Positions 44,485-54,259 of a stretch of 64,000 bases of DNA are shown here, in pieces. The DNA is from Acidimicrobiaceae bacterium (GTDB lineage Bacteria; Actinomycetota; Acidimicrobiia; Acidimicrobiales; RAAP-2). The stretch spans positions 1 to 64,000 of the forward strand of contig PMFN01000005.1 in the NCBI GenBank assembly GCA_003155135.1, given 5' to 3'. Numbering within the stretch: the stretch's first letter is position 1; each line of letters starts with the position of its first letter. A program made the translations under genes and the position numbers. The notes beneath the pieces were generated by a model. The model ran no database searches and was not told the origin of the DNA. It saw only the letters and a list, made by a program, of their open reading frames with translations.

Positions 44485-44964
44485 CTACGGAAGGGCGTCG
44501 TTCAGACGCTGCTCGGCGGTCTCCTCGTCGACGCCGAGGGCGAAGGTGAGCTCGGAGACGAGGATCTGGCGCGCCCTCGAGAGCATGCGCTTCTCGCCGG
44601 CCGACAGCCCCTTGTCCTTGTCCCGGATCGAGAGGTTCCGGACGACTTCGGCGACCTGGTAGATGTCGCCGGAGCGGAGCTTCTCGGAGTGGTTCTTGTA
44701 GCGGCGCGACCAGTTGGTCGGCATGCGCGCCTCTTTCTTGCGCAGCACGGCGAAGACCTCTTCGACCTCTTCGTCGTTGATCACCTCGCGGAGTCCAACA
44801 CCGTCGGTGTTGTCCGCCGGCACCATGAGGGTCAGGTCCCCATACGCCAGGCGCAGCACGAGGTACTCGCGCTTCTCGCCGAACGCCTCTTTGGTCTCGC
44901 GCCGCTCGACCACGGCCGCGCCGTGATGGGGATAGACGACCTTGTCACCGACTTTGAACACCAT
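44485..44964 (-). CDS. carD: CarD-family RNA polymerase-binding regulator
   Basis: 159 residues from the ATG at 44964 with GAGGGAG before it. The RNA polymerase-interaction domain is FKVGDKVVYPHHGAAVVERRET and YLVLRLAYGDLTLMVPADN. The helical DNA-binding domain carries MPTNWSRRYKNHSEKLRSGD and LSAGEKRMLSRARQILVSEL; its Trp wedges the upstream edge of the transcription bubble. CarD stabilises open complexes, notably at rRNA promoters, and is essential in mycobacteria. It lies upstream of ispD in the same unit. Confidence 0.96.
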   Translation of the reverse strand: MVFKVGDKVVYPHHGAAVVERRETKEAFGEKREYLVLRLAYGDLTLMVPADNTDGVGLREVINDEEVEEVFAVLRKKEARMPTNWSRRYKNHSEKLRSGDIYQVAEVVRNLSIRDKDKGLSAGEKRMLSRARQILVSELTFALGVDEETAEQRLNDALP

Positions 44965-45099
44965 GCTCCCTCGATTGCAGCTCGGGGCGGGCAGAGCCCG
45001 CACCCCGGTCGGTAACTGGCCCAGGTGCCAAATTTCCCGCCGAACTGCGACTTCTCAGTTTACACGCCAGGCCGGCACTTCCGGCCCCGCCACCGGCGG

Positions 45100-46218
45100 C
45101 TACTCGTAGCGCTCGAGGATGCTGGCCTCGACGAGCCGGGCCAGGCCGTCTCGCACGGTGCGGGCCTTGGCCTCACCGACGCCGCCCACCTTCTCGAGCT
45201 CGGCAATCGGCGCTCCCATGATGCGCGGCAGGGTGTGGAACTGGGCCACGATGCGGTCGATGATGGCGTCGGAGACCCGGGGCAGGCGGTGCAAGAGGCG
45301 ATAGCCGCGGGCCTCGAGTGCACCGTCGAGGCCGCCCGCGGCCACCGGGGCGCCGAGCGTGCCGCCGACGGTGATCGGGTCCGAGAGGTCCTCGGCGCTG
45401 AGCGAGCGCAGCGCGGCGAGCGCGTGGTCCACCCGGGCCCGGTCGATGTCGCTCTGCCGCTGCTCGACACCGTTGCGGCCCGACACGGGGCCGGGAGCGA
45501 CGTAGTCGCGCACGACGAGCCGGACGATGTCACCCACCCCGCCGGCCAGCTCGGCGAGCTGGAGGCCGATGAGGCGGCCGTCCTCGCCGAGCTCGACGAA
45601 GTACTCGTCGATCTCGCGCTCGATGCGCGCCACCATCTCGCCCGGCTGGAGGACGGCGACGACGTCGCGCAGCGAGACGGCGTCTTCGACCTCGAGCGTG
45701 GAGAGCACGGCCAGGGCCAGGTCGAAGCGGCTGCGGAAGCGCTGGAGAGTGGAGAGGGCCTGGGTCGCCCGGTCGACCAGGAAGGAGGTGGGTGGAAGGG
45801 TGCGCTTGGCGTCGTTGCGGTAGACGGCGATCGTCGCCATGGCCTCGGACACGGTGATGACCGGCACGTCAATGGAGCGGGCCACGCGCTCGGCGGTGCG
45901 GTGCCGGGTCCCCGTCTCGCTCGTCGGCACCGAGGCCTTGGGCACCAGGTGGACGTTGGCCCGGGCGATACGCGAGGCGTCGGCCGCCAAGATGATGGCC
46001 CCGTCCATCTTGGCCAGCTCCGACAGTCGCTGGGGGCTGAACTCGGCGTCGAGGAGGAAACCCCCGGTGCAGATGGACAGCACGGCGGGGTCGTCGCCGA
46101 CGACCACCAGGGCGCCCCGCTTGGCGAGCAGCACACGGTGGAGGCCCTCACGAAGCGGCGTACCGGGCGCCACCAGGCCCAGTGCTTCGGTCAGCTGGCG
46201 GCTGGCACGGTCGACCAC
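45100..46218 (-). CDS. disA: Diadenylate cyclase DisA (c-di-AMP synthase, DNA-integrity scanning)
   Basis: 372 residues from the GTG at 46218. The DAC domain has KMDGAIILAADASRIARANVHL (DGA motif) and TSETGTRHRTAERVAR (RHR motif). A long helical linker and a C-terminal HhH DNA-binding domain (IAELEKVGGVGEAKARTVRDGLARL) follow. It makes c-di-AMP from two ATP and senses branched DNA. The start overlaps the last 28 bases of radA in another frame. An ATG at 46293 is possible but would add sequence unlike the family. Confidence 0.95.
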   Translation of the reverse strand: MVDRASRQLTEALGLVAPGTPLREGLHRVLLAKRGALVVVGDDPAVLSICTGGFLLDAEFSPQRLSELAKMDGAIILAADASRIARANVHLVPKASVPTSETGTRHRTAERVARSIDVPVITVSEAMATIAVYRNDAKRTLPPTSFLVDRATQALSTLQRFRSRFDLALAVLSTLEVEDAVSLRDVVAVLQPGEMVARIEREIDEYFVELGEDGRLIGLQLAELAGGVGDIVRLVVRDYVAPGPVSGRNGVEQRQSDIDRARVDHALAALRSLSAEDLSDPITVGGTLGAPVAAGGLDGALEARGYRLLHRLPRVSDAIIDRIVAQFHTLPRIMGAPIAELEKVGGVGEAKARTVRDGLARLVEASILERYE

Positions 46219-47630
46219 GCCGAAAGCGTACCCGTCGGCGCCGCGCCGAGACTGTGGGAGTTCGTGGCGGTCCCCGGTGCGCCGTGGCGCCACCGGCGGG
46301 CGGCCACCACCGCCTCGGTGACGCTGGTCACCCGCAGCACCTCGAGGTCGGCGGACACGGCGGGCGACGAGACCGGTGCGATGGCCGCCCGGTAGCCCAG
46401 CCGCTCGGCTTCGGCCAGGCGGCGGTCGACGCCGCCCACCTCGCGCACCTCCCCGGCCAGGCCCACCTCACCCACCACGAGCAGGGACTCGGGCAACGCG
46501 ATCCCCGCCGCCGCCGACGCGACGGCGAGGGCGATGGCCAGGTCGGCGGCGGGCTCGGAGGCCCGCAGGCCGCCGGTGGCCGAGACGAAGACGTCGAGAC
46601 CGGCGAGCTCGATGCCCACCCGGCATTCGAGCACCGCCAGCAGCGAGGCGAGCCGCCGGGCGTCGACGCCCGATGCGCTCGTGCGCCCACCGCCACCAGT
46701 TGGCCTCGCCACCAGTGCCTGGACCTCGACGAGGAGCGGGCGGCTGCCCTCCAAGAGGGCGGTGACCGCGCTGCCCGGCACCTCGTGCCGGCGCTCGGCG
46801 GCGAGCAACGCTCCCGGGTCGGCCAGGGTGACGAGGCCGGCGGCGGTCATCTCGAAGAGGCCGAGCTCGCCGGTCGGCCCGAAGCGGTGCTTCACGGCCC
46901 GCGCGAAGCGGAGCCGGTGGTGCCGGTCGCCCTCGAAGGCGAGGACGGTGTCGACCAGGTGCTCCAAGGAGCGCGGCCCGGCCGGGTCGCCCTCTTTCGT
47001 GACGTGCCCGATGACCACGACGGCCGCCCCCGAGGAGCGGGCGGCCTCACCCAGCTGCTCGACCACGGCCCGGACCTGCGCCAGGCTCCCCGCCGTCCCC
47101 GGCGCTCCCGCCGCACGCAGGGTCTGGATCGAGTCGAGGACCACCAGAGAGGGCCGATGCTCCTCGATGGCGGCGAGCGCGTCGTCGAGATCGGTGGCCG
47201 AGAGGATGAGCAGGGCGGCCGGCACGGTGCCGAGGCGTCCAGCCCGGGCGCGCACGGCGGCGGGGGTCTCCTCGGCGGAGACGAGCAGCGCGGTCGAACC
47301 CAGCAGCGCCGTACTGAGCAGCACCTGGAGCGCCAGCGTCGACTTGCCGACGCCCGGCTCGCCGTAGAGGAGGGTGAGCGACCCGGGCGCCAGGCCGCCC
47401 GAGAGGACACGGTCGAGCTCACCGACGCCGGTAGGGCGAGGTGAGGCTCCCAGCGGGTCGACGCTCGAGAGCGCGACGGCGCGGGCTGGCTCGCGCGACG
47501 ACGAGGCGCGACGGCGGGCCTGCTCGGGCTCCATGGTGTTCCACCCTGCACAGCGGCCGCAACGCCCGGTCCACCGCTCACTCGTCGCCCCGCACTGCCG
47601 GCACCGGTGGACTGCGCTCGTTCGGGCCAT
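46191..47630 (-). CDS. radA: DNA repair protein RadA
   Basis: 479 residues. An N-terminal C4 zinc finger (Cys10, 13, 24, 27), then a RecA-like core with Walker A YGEPGVGKSTLALQ, SAEETP and LVVLDSIQTLRA (Walker B). The RadA-specific KNRFG motif reads KHRFGPTGELG. The Lon-like C-terminal domain contains SGVDARRLASLLAVLE and VVGEVGLAGEVREVGGVDRRLAEA. RadA drives branch migration in recombination. It is coupled to disA, whose product it regulates in Bacillus. The open frame upstream of 47630 overlaps the divergent amidase promoter region. Confidence 0.96.
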   Translation of the reverse strand: MARTSAVHRCRQCGATSERWTGRCGRCAGWNTMEPEQARRRASSSREPARAVALSSVDPLGASPRPTGVGELDRVLSGGLAPGSLTLLYGEPGVGKSTLALQVLLSTALLGSTALLVSAEETPAAVRARAGRLGTVPAALLILSATDLDDALAAIEEHRPSLVVLDSIQTLRAAGAPGTAGSLAQVRAVVEQLGEAARSSGAAVVVIGHVTKEGDPAGPRSLEHLVDTVLAFEGDRHHRLRFARAVKHRFGPTGELGLFEMTAAGLVTLADPGALLAAERRHEVPGSAVTALLEGSRPLLVEVQALVARPTGGGGRTSASGVDARRLASLLAVLECRVGIELAGLDVFVSATGGLRASEPAADLAIALAVASAAAGIALPESLLVVGEVGLAGEVREVGGVDRRLAEAERLGYRAAIAPVSSPAVSADLEVLRVTSVTEAVVAARRWRHGAPGTATNSHSLGAAPTGTLSAWSTVPAAS

Positions 47631-47705
47631 GTCGGGCACGCTAGGTCCAGGTAGTGACACCACCGAAGGCGTCCTGCGTAGATTGGTGCGACCCCGAAGG
47701 AGCCA

Positions 47706-49196
47706 ATGGACCGAGACCCGCACCCGAGCAGCACCGAGACTGCCTACCTCGGCCTGGACGAGCTCCGTGGCCGGTTGGCTCGGGGCTCGGTGACCTCGGT
47801 GTCGCTCGTCGAGACCCTGCTCAGCCGGATCGCCGCCCTCGACGGTGCGGACTCACCGTGCGCGCTGCGCAGCGTCGTGGCCACGTCTGCCTCGGTGCTC
47901 GACGAGGCGGCGGCCGCCGACCAGACACGAAGCCGTGGCGGGAGCGCCGGCGCGCTGGCCGGGATCCCGGTGCTCGTGAAGGACAACATCGAGGTGGTCG
48001 GGCTCCCGTCGACCGCCGGCTCGACCGCGCTCTACGGCCGCCCCCCTCGTGCCGACGCCGAGCTGGTGGCGCGCCTGCGACAGGCGGGTGCACTCGTGCT
48101 CGGGACCACCAACCTCTCCGAATGGGCCAACCTGCGGTCGTCGCGCTCGACGAGCGGCTGGTCGGCGGTGGGCGGGCTCTGCGCCAACCCGTGGGCGTTC
48201 GAGCGCAGCGCCGGGGGCTCGTCGTCGGGATCGGGGGCCGCCCTTGCTGCGGGGCTCTCCCCCTTGGCGATCGGAACCGAGACCGACGGCTCGATCACCT
48301 GCCCGGCGTCGCTCAACGGCGTGGTGGGCATCAAGCCCACCGTCGGGACGGTCCCGACGGTGGGCGTGGTGCCGATCAGCGCCAGCCAGGACAGCCCCGG
48401 CCCGATGGCGCGCTCGGTGGCCGAGGTCGCCGCCCTCCTCGACGTCCTGGCGGCCACCACCGGCACAGCCGTGCGCGCCGCTGCGGGCATCGAGGGGTGC
48501 CGCGTGGGCGTGGCGATCACCTGGCGCACCGGGCACCCCGGCACCGATGAGCTCTTCGACGACGCAGTGGCACACTTCACCCGGGCGGGGGCGGTCCTCA
48601 TCGAGGTGGCCGCCGCCATGCCGGGCCCGGCAGAGGGCGACGACGAGCTGACGGTGCTGCTGGCCGAGATGGCCGACGACCTGGGCGCGTATCTCGCCGC
48701 GCGCCCCGGAGAAGGGGCGCGCTCGCTCGCCGAGCTGGTCGCCTTCAACGAGGCACATGCGAGCGACGAGCTCGGGGCCTTCGGCCAGGAGCACTTCACG
48801 GCCGCCCTCGCCCTGGGCGGACGCCGCTCGCCCACCTACGCCGAGGCCCGGAGGCGAAACCTCGACTGGGCGCTGCGCACCTGCCTCGGGCCCGCCCTCG
48901 CCGGCGTCGACGTGCTGGTCGCCCCCGCCTACGCGCCCGCCTGGAAGAGCGACCTGCTGCTCGGCGACCGACCCGAAGGGGCCTCGCCGGTCACCACCGC
49001 CCCGGCCATCTGCGGGTGGCCGGTCGCCACGGTGCCGATGGGCCTCGTGGGCGGGCTGCCGGTCGGCCTCTCGCTGGTGGGGCGGCCGGGGAGCGAGGGC
49101 CTGCTGCTGGCCTGCGCCCAGGCGGTCGAAGACGGCGCGGGCCTCCTCGCCGCCGGCCTGCTGCGCCCGACCTGGCTGCCTCCCGGCCGGGGCTGA
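47706..49196 (+). CDS. Amidase-signature family enzyme
   Basis: 496 residues with the Ser-cisSer-Lys triad of the amidase signature: Lys in GIPVLVKDNIEV, the Ser-rich loop ERSAGGSSSGSGAALAAG and TETDGSITCPASLNGVVGIKPT with the nucleophile. It hydrolyses an amide; it is not flanked by gatC or gatB, so it is probably a stand-alone amidase and not GatA. It is divergent from radA and sits inside the otherwise minus-strand clpC-radA-disA-carD block. A hairpin follows its stop. Confidence 0.9.
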   Translation: MDRDPHPSSTETAYLGLDELRGRLARGSVTSVSLVETLLSRIAALDGADSPCALRSVVATSASVLDEAAAADQTRSRGGSAGALAGIPVLVKDNIEVVGLPSTAGSTALYGRPPRADAELVARLRQAGALVLGTTNLSEWANLRSSRSTSGWSAVGGLCANPWAFERSAGGSSSGSGAALAAGLSPLAIGTETDGSITCPASLNGVVGIKPTVGTVPTVGVVPISASQDSPGPMARSVAEVAALLDVLAATTGTAVRAAAGIEGCRVGVAITWRTGHPGTDELFDDAVAHFTRAGAVLIEVAAAMPGPAEGDDELTVLLAEMADDLGAYLAARPGEGARSLAELVAFNEAHASDELGAFGQEHFTAALALGGRRSPTYAEARRRNLDWALRTCLGPALAGVDVLVAPAYAPAWKSDLLLGDRPEGASPVTTAPAICGWPVATVPMGLVGGLPVGLSLVGRPGSEGLLLACAQAVEDGAGLLAAGLLRPTWLPPGRG

Positions 49197-49214
49197 GCGA
49201 AGCCCGCACGCGAC

Positions 49215-49243
49215 GACGACGGCGCCGTGGCGCCGCCGTCGTC
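49215..49243. terminator. Bidirectional terminator between amidase and clpC
   Basis: A 10-bp perfect stem GACGACGGCG/CGCCGTCGTC with a 9-base loop lies in the 64-bp gap between the convergent amidase and clpC stops. Confidence 0.6.
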
Positions 49244-49260
49244 TGGCTGTGTAGTTGTCG

Positions 49261-51771
49261 TCAGTCGGTGGGTGCGCCGCTCCCGGCGAGCTCCATCGGC
49301 GGGGGCTGGACGCCTTCGATCGCCTGGAAGGTGAGGTGCGGCCCCTCCTCCCCGTCAACCGGGGTGGTGTCGAGGTCCACGACGATCGTCTCGCCGACGC
49401 GGAACTCCTTCCACAAGATCCGCTCGGAGAGCGGGTCCTCGACCAGCTGCTGGATGGCACGGCGCAGCGGCCGGGCACCCAGTTGCGGGTCGTAACCCTT
49501 CTCGGCGAGGTGCGCCTTGGCGGCCGTGGTCAGCTCGAGGCCGAGCCCCTGCAGCGAGAGCTGCTCGGCCGTCCGGGCGATCATGAGGTCGACGATCTCG
49601 ACCACCTCGGCCCGGCTGAGTTCATGGAAGACGATGACGTCGTCGATGCGGTTCAAGAACTCCGGGCGGAAGTGGGCCTTCAGGGCCTCGTGGACCTTGG
49701 CCTTCATCCGCTCGTAGGTGATGGCCTCGGACGTCTTGGCGAAGCCGAGGGACGACTTGCGCAGGTCGGCTGTGCCGAGGTTCGAGGTCATGATCAGCAC
49801 GGTGTTCTTGAAGTCGACCGAGCGCCCCTGGGCGTCGGTGAGACGACCGTCCTCCAGGATCTGGAGGAGCGTGTTGAACACGTCGGGGTGGGCCTTTTCC
49901 ACCTCGTCGAACAACACCACCGAGAAGGGCTTGCGGCGGACCGCCTCGGTCAGCTGGCCACCCTCTTCGTACCCGACGTAGCCGGGGGGCGAGCCGACGA
50001 GGCGGCTCACCGTGTGCTTTTCCATGTACTCGGACATGTCGAGCTGGATGAGGGCGTCCTCGTCGTCGAAGAGGAACTCCGCCAGCGTCTTTGCGAGCTC
50101 GGTCTTCCCCACGCCGGTCGGGCCGAGGAAGATGAACGAGCCGCTCGGGCGCTTGGGGTCCTTCAGGCCGGCCCGGGTGCGGCGGATGGCCCGCGAGAGC
50201 GCCTTCAAAGCCTCCTCCTGGCCGATGACCCGCTTGTGCAGCTCGTCCTCCATGCGCAGCAGCTTGGCCGTCTCCTCCTCGGTGAGGCGGTAGACGGGGA
50301 TGCCGGTCCAGTTGGCCAGCACCTCGGCGATGACCTCCTCGTCGACCACGTCGAAGAGGTCGACGCCCTCGGCACGCCATTCGGCCTCCTGGGCCTCCTT
50401 GCGGTCCAGACGCTCCTTTTCCTGCTCGGCCAGCTTCTTCGCCTGCTCGAAGGCGCCGCGCTCGATGGCGGCCTCCTTGTCGCTGCGCAGCCGGCCGATC
50501 TCCTCTTCGAGCTTCTTGTAGTTCGGAGGGGTGGTCATGCGGCGGATGCGCAGGCGGCTACCTGCCTCGTCGATGAGGTCGATCGCCTTGTCGGGCAGGA
50601 ACCGGTCGGCCAGGTAGCGGTCGGCCAGGTTGGCCGCCGCCACGAGGGCCTGGTCGGTGATGGTGACCGCGTGGTGCGACTCGTAGCGGTCCCGCAGGCC
50701 CTTCAAGATGTCGATAGTCAGCGCCACCGACGGCTGGTCGACCTTGACCGGCTGGAACCGGCGCTCCAAGGCGGCGTCCTTCTCCAGGTGCTTGCGGTAC
50801 TCGTCGAGCGTGGTGGCCCCGACGGTCTGCAGCTCGCCGCGCGCCAGCATCGGCTTGAGGATCGAGGCGGCGTCGATGGCACCCTCGGCGGCACCCGCAC
50901 CCACCAGGGTGTGGAGCTCGTCGATGAACAAGATGATGTCGCCGCGCGTGCGGATCTCCTTCAGCACCTTCTTCAGGCGCTCCTCGAAGTCACCTCGGTA
51001 ACGGCTGCCGGCGACGAGGGCGCCGAGGTCGAGGGTGTAGAGCTGCTTGCCGGTCAAGGTCTCGGGCACGTCGTTGGCCACGATGCGCTGGGCGAGGCCC
51101 TCGACGATGGCCGTCTTGCCGACGCCCGGCTCGCCGATGAGGACCGGGTTGTTCTTGGTGCGGCGGGAGAGCACCTGCATGACCCGCTCGATCTCCTTCT
51201 CGCGCCCGACGACCGGGTCGAGCTTGCCGTCGCGGGCGAGCTGGGTGAGGTTGCGGCCGAACTGGTCGAGCACCGGCGAGCCGGCCGGGGTGTCCGAGGA
51301 CGAGCCGGGGCCTGCGCCGACGGCCTCTTTGCCCTGGTAGCCCGACATCAGCTGGATGACCTGCTGGCGCACACGGCCGAGGTCGGCCCCGAGGCTGACC
51401 AGCACCTGGGCGGCGACGCCCTCGCCCTCACGCACGAGGCCGAGGAGCATGTGCTCGGTGCCGATGTAGCTGTGGCCGAGCTGCAGCGCCTCGCGGAGCG
51501 ACAGCTCGAGGACCTTCTTCGCTCGCGGCGTGAAGGGCGGGGACCCGCTCGGGGCACTCCCGGCCATGCCGATGGTCTCTTCGACCTTCTCGCGGACCGC
51601 CTCCAAGGAGATGCCGAGCGACTCCAGCGCTTTGGCCGCGACGCCCTCACCCTCGTGGATGAGTCCTAGCAATATGTGTTCCGTGCCGATGAAGCTGTGG
51701 TTGAGCAGGCGAGCTTCCTCCTGCGCCAACACCAGCACTCGTCGTGCTCGGTCGGTGAAGCGTTCGAACAC
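49261..51771 (-). CDS. clpC: ATP-dependent Clp protease ATPase subunit ClpC
   Basis: 836 residues from the GTG at 51771 with GGAGG upstream. Two Clp_N repeats ([23 protein letters not shown] and [23 protein letters not shown]) are followed by the first AAA+ module ([15 protein letters not shown]), a UVR/coiled M-domain and the second AAA+ module ([21 protein letters not shown]). A C-terminal ClpB_D2 region completes it. It unfolds substrates for ClpP. The length and the two Clp_N repeats match actinobacterial ClpC1. The in-frame upstream extension contains no family sequence. Confidence 0.97.
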   Translation of the reverse strand: MFERFTDRARRVLVLAQEEARLLNHSFIGTEHILLGLIHEGEGVAAKALESLGISLEAVREKVEETIGMAGSAPSGSPPFTPRAKKVLELSLREALQLGHSYIGTEHMLLGLVREGEGVAAQVLVSLGADLGRVRQQVIQLMSGYQGKEAVGAGPGSSSDTPAGSPVLDQFGRNLTQLARDGKLDPVVGREKEIERVMQVLSRRTKNNPVLIGEPGVGKTAIVEGLAQRIVANDVPETLTGKQLYTLDLGALVAGSRYRGDFEERLKKVLKEIRTRGDIILFIDELHTLVGAGAAEGAIDAASILKPMLARGELQTVGATTLDEYRKHLEKDAALERRFQPVKVDQPSVALTIDILKGLRDRYESHHAVTITDQALVAAANLADRYLADRFLPDKAIDLIDEAGSRLRIRRMTTPPNYKKLEEEIGRLRSDKEAAIERGAFEQAKKLAEQEKERLDRKEAQEAEWRAEGVDLFDVVDEEVIAEVLANWTGIPVYRLTEEETAKLLRMEDELHKRVIGQEEALKALSRAIRRTRAGLKDPKRPSGSFIFLGPTGVGKTELAKTLAEFLFDDEDALIQLDMSEYMEKHTVSRLVGSPPGYVGYEEGGQLTEAVRRKPFSVVLFDEVEKAHPDVFNTLLQILEDGRLTDAQGRSVDFKNTVLIMTSNLGTADLRKSSLGFAKTSEAITYERMKAKVHEALKAHFRPEFLNRIDDVIVFHELSRAEVVEIVDLMIARTAEQLSLQGLGLELTTAAKAHLAEKGYDPQLGARPLRRAIQQLVEDPLSERILWKEFRVGETIVVDLDTTPVDGEEGPHLTFQAIEGVQPPPMELAGSGAPTD

Positions 51772-51924
51772 GTGACCGCCTCCGTCTGGCTCGTGCCTAT
51801 TGGCAGAGAGTGTATCGGGCCGGTCCCCCCAACCGGCCGCACACCGTGAGGCCGTGCCTTCGGGGTCGGCGAGCTGATGCATCGGTTGTCACACCATGGC
51901 CCCCAGCGCCTATCGTGCCTAGGA

Positions 51925-52899
51925 GTGAATCCTCTGGCGGCTCTGGGCCTCGCCCCTCTCGAGCAGGACATGCTCCGTCTCGAGCCCCTGCTCTCGACCT
52001 CGGTCGTGACCGGTGACGGGTTCTTGGACGAGGTCACCACCCATCTGATCGCGGCCGGCGGGAAGCGCCTGCGGCCCATGCTGGCCCTGGCGTCGGCGAC
52101 CGGCGGGCGCCGTGCGGCCACCCAAGAGGACCTCTTGGGTGGTGTCGCCGTCGAGCTGGTGCACCTCGCGTCCCTCTACCACGACGACGTCATCGACGAG
52201 GCCACCGTCCGCCGCAACGTGGAGTCCGTGAACAGCCGCTTCGGCAACCTCGTCGCCATTGTGGCGGGCGATTACCTCTTGGCGCGCTCGGCTGCCATCG
52301 CAGCGGGGCTCGGCACCGAGATCGCCGGACTGCTCGCCACCACTTTGGGCGAGCTGTGCCAGGGGCAGGTGGCCGAGGTGCGCTCCGCCTTCCAGACCAG
52401 CCGCACCAAGGAGGACTACTTCTCCGCCATCGCCGGCAAGACCGCCGCACTCATGGCCTGCTCGTGCCGCATCGGCGCGCTCACCGGCGGCCTGCCGCGC
52501 ACCGAGGTCGATGCCTTCACGACCTTCGGGCAGTGCCTGGGCATGGTCTTCCAGCTGCGTGACGACGTCTTGGACATCGTGGCGGTCGAAGGTGAACTCG
52601 GCAAGCCCGCCGGCCAGGACCTTGCCGAGGGCATCTACACCCTGCCGGTACTGCTCGCCCTCGAGGACCCCGACGTGGGCCGTGAGCTCGGCCCGCTCCT
52701 CGGCCACCCCCTCGGCCAGCCCGAGCGGGACAAAGCACGCGAGATCGTGGCCGGCTCGACCGCCATCGCCCAGACCGTCGCCGTCGGGCGCGCCTTCGCC
52801 ACCCGGGCGACCGAGGCCACCGCCGGGCTCGCCTCGCCCGAGCTCTCGACCGGGTTCTGCAACCTCACCGACTCGCTCTTCGTCGACCTCCCCGGCTGA
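51925..52899 (+). CDS. Polyprenyl (octaprenyl-type) diphosphate synthase
   Basis: 324 residues from a GTG at 51925. The first aspartate-rich motif is DDVID at 87-91, the second DDVLD at 213-217, with GGKRLRPML and QGQVAEVRS between typical helices. This trans-isoprenyl synthase makes a long-chain (probably C35-C50) prenyl diphosphate for menaquinone. The chain length cannot be read reliably. It is divergent from clpC over a 153-bp shared promoter region and ends before a strong hairpin. It depends on the MEP pathway genes ispD-ispF nearby. Confidence 0.92.
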   Translation: MNPLAALGLAPLEQDMLRLEPLLSTSVVTGDGFLDEVTTHLIAAGGKRLRPMLALASATGGRRAATQEDLLGGVAVELVHLASLYHDDVIDEATVRRNVESVNSRFGNLVAIVAGDYLLARSAAIAAGLGTEIAGLLATTLGELCQGQVAEVRSAFQTSRTKEDYFSAIAGKTAALMACSCRIGALTGGLPRTEVDAFTTFGQCLGMVFQLRDDVLDIVAVEGELGKPAGQDLAEGIYTLPVLLALEDPDVGRELGPLLGHPLGQPERDKAREIVAGSTAIAQTVAVGRAFATRATEATAGLASPELSTGFCNLTDSLFVDLPG

Positions 52900-52917
52900 G
52901 GCCGGGGCCCGGACGCG

Positions 52918-52945
52918 CTCCGGCCCGGCGGATGCCGGGCCGGAG
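52918..52945. terminator. Strong bidirectional terminator
   Basis: A perfect 12-bp stem CTCCGGCCCGGC/GCCGGGCCGGAG with loop GGAT lies in the 68-bp gap between the convergent prenyl synthase and small secreted-protein genes. Confidence 0.75.
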
Positions 52946-52967
52946 ACTGCGAGGTGAGCTCAGGCGC

Positions 52968-53309
52968 TCAGCTTGTGGCGGTCGGTCCTGACGTCGAGCC
53001 ACCCGGGCAGGCCGCAGCCACCTTGCCCTCGACCTTGGTCTCGAAGGCCTGGACCTTCGAGATGCGGTTCGCGATGTTCTTCGCCCGCTGGGTCCTGCCC
53101 TTGGCGCTGGCGGCCGCCTCGCGGGCCTGGGCCTTGGGCAGCCACGTCGAGACCTTGGTCTCGAGCGCCGAGAGACGGGCCTCGGCCCTGGTGCAGTTGA
53201 CCTGGTGCGCGGGGGTGGGCGTGGAGGTGGTAGCGGCCGAGGCGACGCCGACCGAGCCGAGAGCGACCGCTCCGGTGAGTGCGACACCGGTGAGGAGCTT
53301 GGCGAACAT
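52968..53309 (-). CDS. Small secreted helical protein, unknown
   Basis: 113 residues with AAAGGA before the ATG at 53309. A signal peptide (LLTGVALTGAVALGSVGVASA, cleavage near residue 26) leads to a mature part with a Thr/Pro spacer, then long charged helices (AEARLSALETKVSTWLPKAQ; AKNIANRISKVQAFETKVEG) and a Gly/Ser/Thr tail. Two Cys (in VNCTRAE and AACPGG) could form a disulfide. I do not recognise the family. The 107 bp upstream separate it from coaX. Confidence 0.7.
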   Translation of the reverse strand: MFAKLLTGVALTGAVALGSVGVASAATTSTPTPAHQVNCTRAEARLSALETKVSTWLPKAQAREAAASAKGRTQRAKNIANRISKVQAFETKVEGKVAAACPGGSTSGPTATS

Positions 53310-53416
53310 GGGATTCCTTTCGGTTGGTGAACAGTGCCCGCCGTTGCGGGTGCACCACTGTTCTCCCACGGCCAGATGTGGAACCGGTGAGCCACCTATG
53401 AGCAAAGTGTGAGGCT

Positions 53417-54259
53417 TCAGGGCGAGACGTTTCGCTCGTAGACGATGCGCAGCCCGTGAAGGGTCAACCAGGGTTCCACGTGCTGGATCGAGCTGGCGAA
53501 CGGTGAGATGAGGGGTGCCAGGCCGCCGGTGGCGACGACCGCGGCGGTGCCGAGCACCTCCATGAAGCGCGAGCAGAGGCCGTCCACCTGGGCACCGAAG
53601 CCGTAGAGCGTTCCCGACTGGATGGACTCGACGGTCGAACGCCCGATGACGCCGCGCGGGGCGACCAGCTCGACATGGCGGAGGGCCGCCGCGTGCTGGA
53701 AGAGCGCCTCCAAGCTGATGGCCACCCCCGGGGTGATGGCCCCGCCGAGGTACTCGCCGACCGAGGAGATGGCGTCGAAGGTGGTGGCGGTGCCGAGGTC
53801 GACGACGATGCACGGGCCGCCGAAGAGCTCGAAGGCGCCCACCGCGTTGGCCACGCGGTCGGCGCCGACCTCTTTCGGGTTGTCGTAGAGGATCGGCATG
53901 CCGCTGCGCACCCCCGGGCCGAGCACCACGCAGGGCTTGGTGGCGAACCACCGTGCCGCCATCTGGCGCAGCTCGCCGGTGACCGAGGGCACCGAGGAGG
54001 ACACGGCCATGCCGCTGACCGAGGTGGCGATGTCGAGGCCCTCGAGGTCAAGCAGCTGGGTGAACAGGACGGCGAGCTCATCGGGGGTTCGGCTGGGGAC
54101 CGTCGAGAGTCGCCAGCGGTAGGTGAGCCCGCGGGACGGCTGGTCCTCGAAGGCGATGCCGAAGCCGACGTCGGCGGAGGGGACGGCCGCATCGTCACCA
54201 CCGAGGTCGTAGAGGCCGATGACCGTCTCGGTGTTGCCGACATCGATGGCGAGCAGCAT
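53417..54259 (-). CDS. coaX: Type III pantothenate kinase
   Basis: 280 residues of the ASKHA fold: MLLAIDVGNTETVIGLYD (phosphate 1), DNPKEVGADRVANAVGAFE, CIVVDLGTATTFDAIS (phosphate 2), GGAITPGVAISLEALFQHAAAL and VVATGGLAPLI. It phosphorylates pantothenate in the first committed step to CoA and is insensitive to CoA feedback. Its ATG directly abuts the nadC stop. It is the last gene of the nadB-nadC-coaX unit. Confidence 0.95.
   Translation of the reverse strand: MLLAIDVGNTETVIGLYDLGGDDAAVPSADVGFGIAFEDQPSRGLTYRWRLSTVPSRTPDELAVLFTQLLDLEGLDIATSVSGMAVSSSVPSVTGELRQMAARWFATKPCVVLGPGVRSGMPILYDNPKEVGADRVANAVGAFELFGGPCIVVDLGTATTFDAISSVGEYLGGAITPGVAISLEALFQHAAALRHVELVAPRGVIGRSTVESIQSGTLYGFGAQVDGLCSRFMEVLGTAAVVATGGLAPLISPFASSIQHVEPWLTLHGLRIVYERNVSP

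Noticed and set aside
49255-51669. An 804-codon plus-strand frame antisense to clpC
   Set aside because: Same artefact; the clpC motifs are intact on the minus strand.
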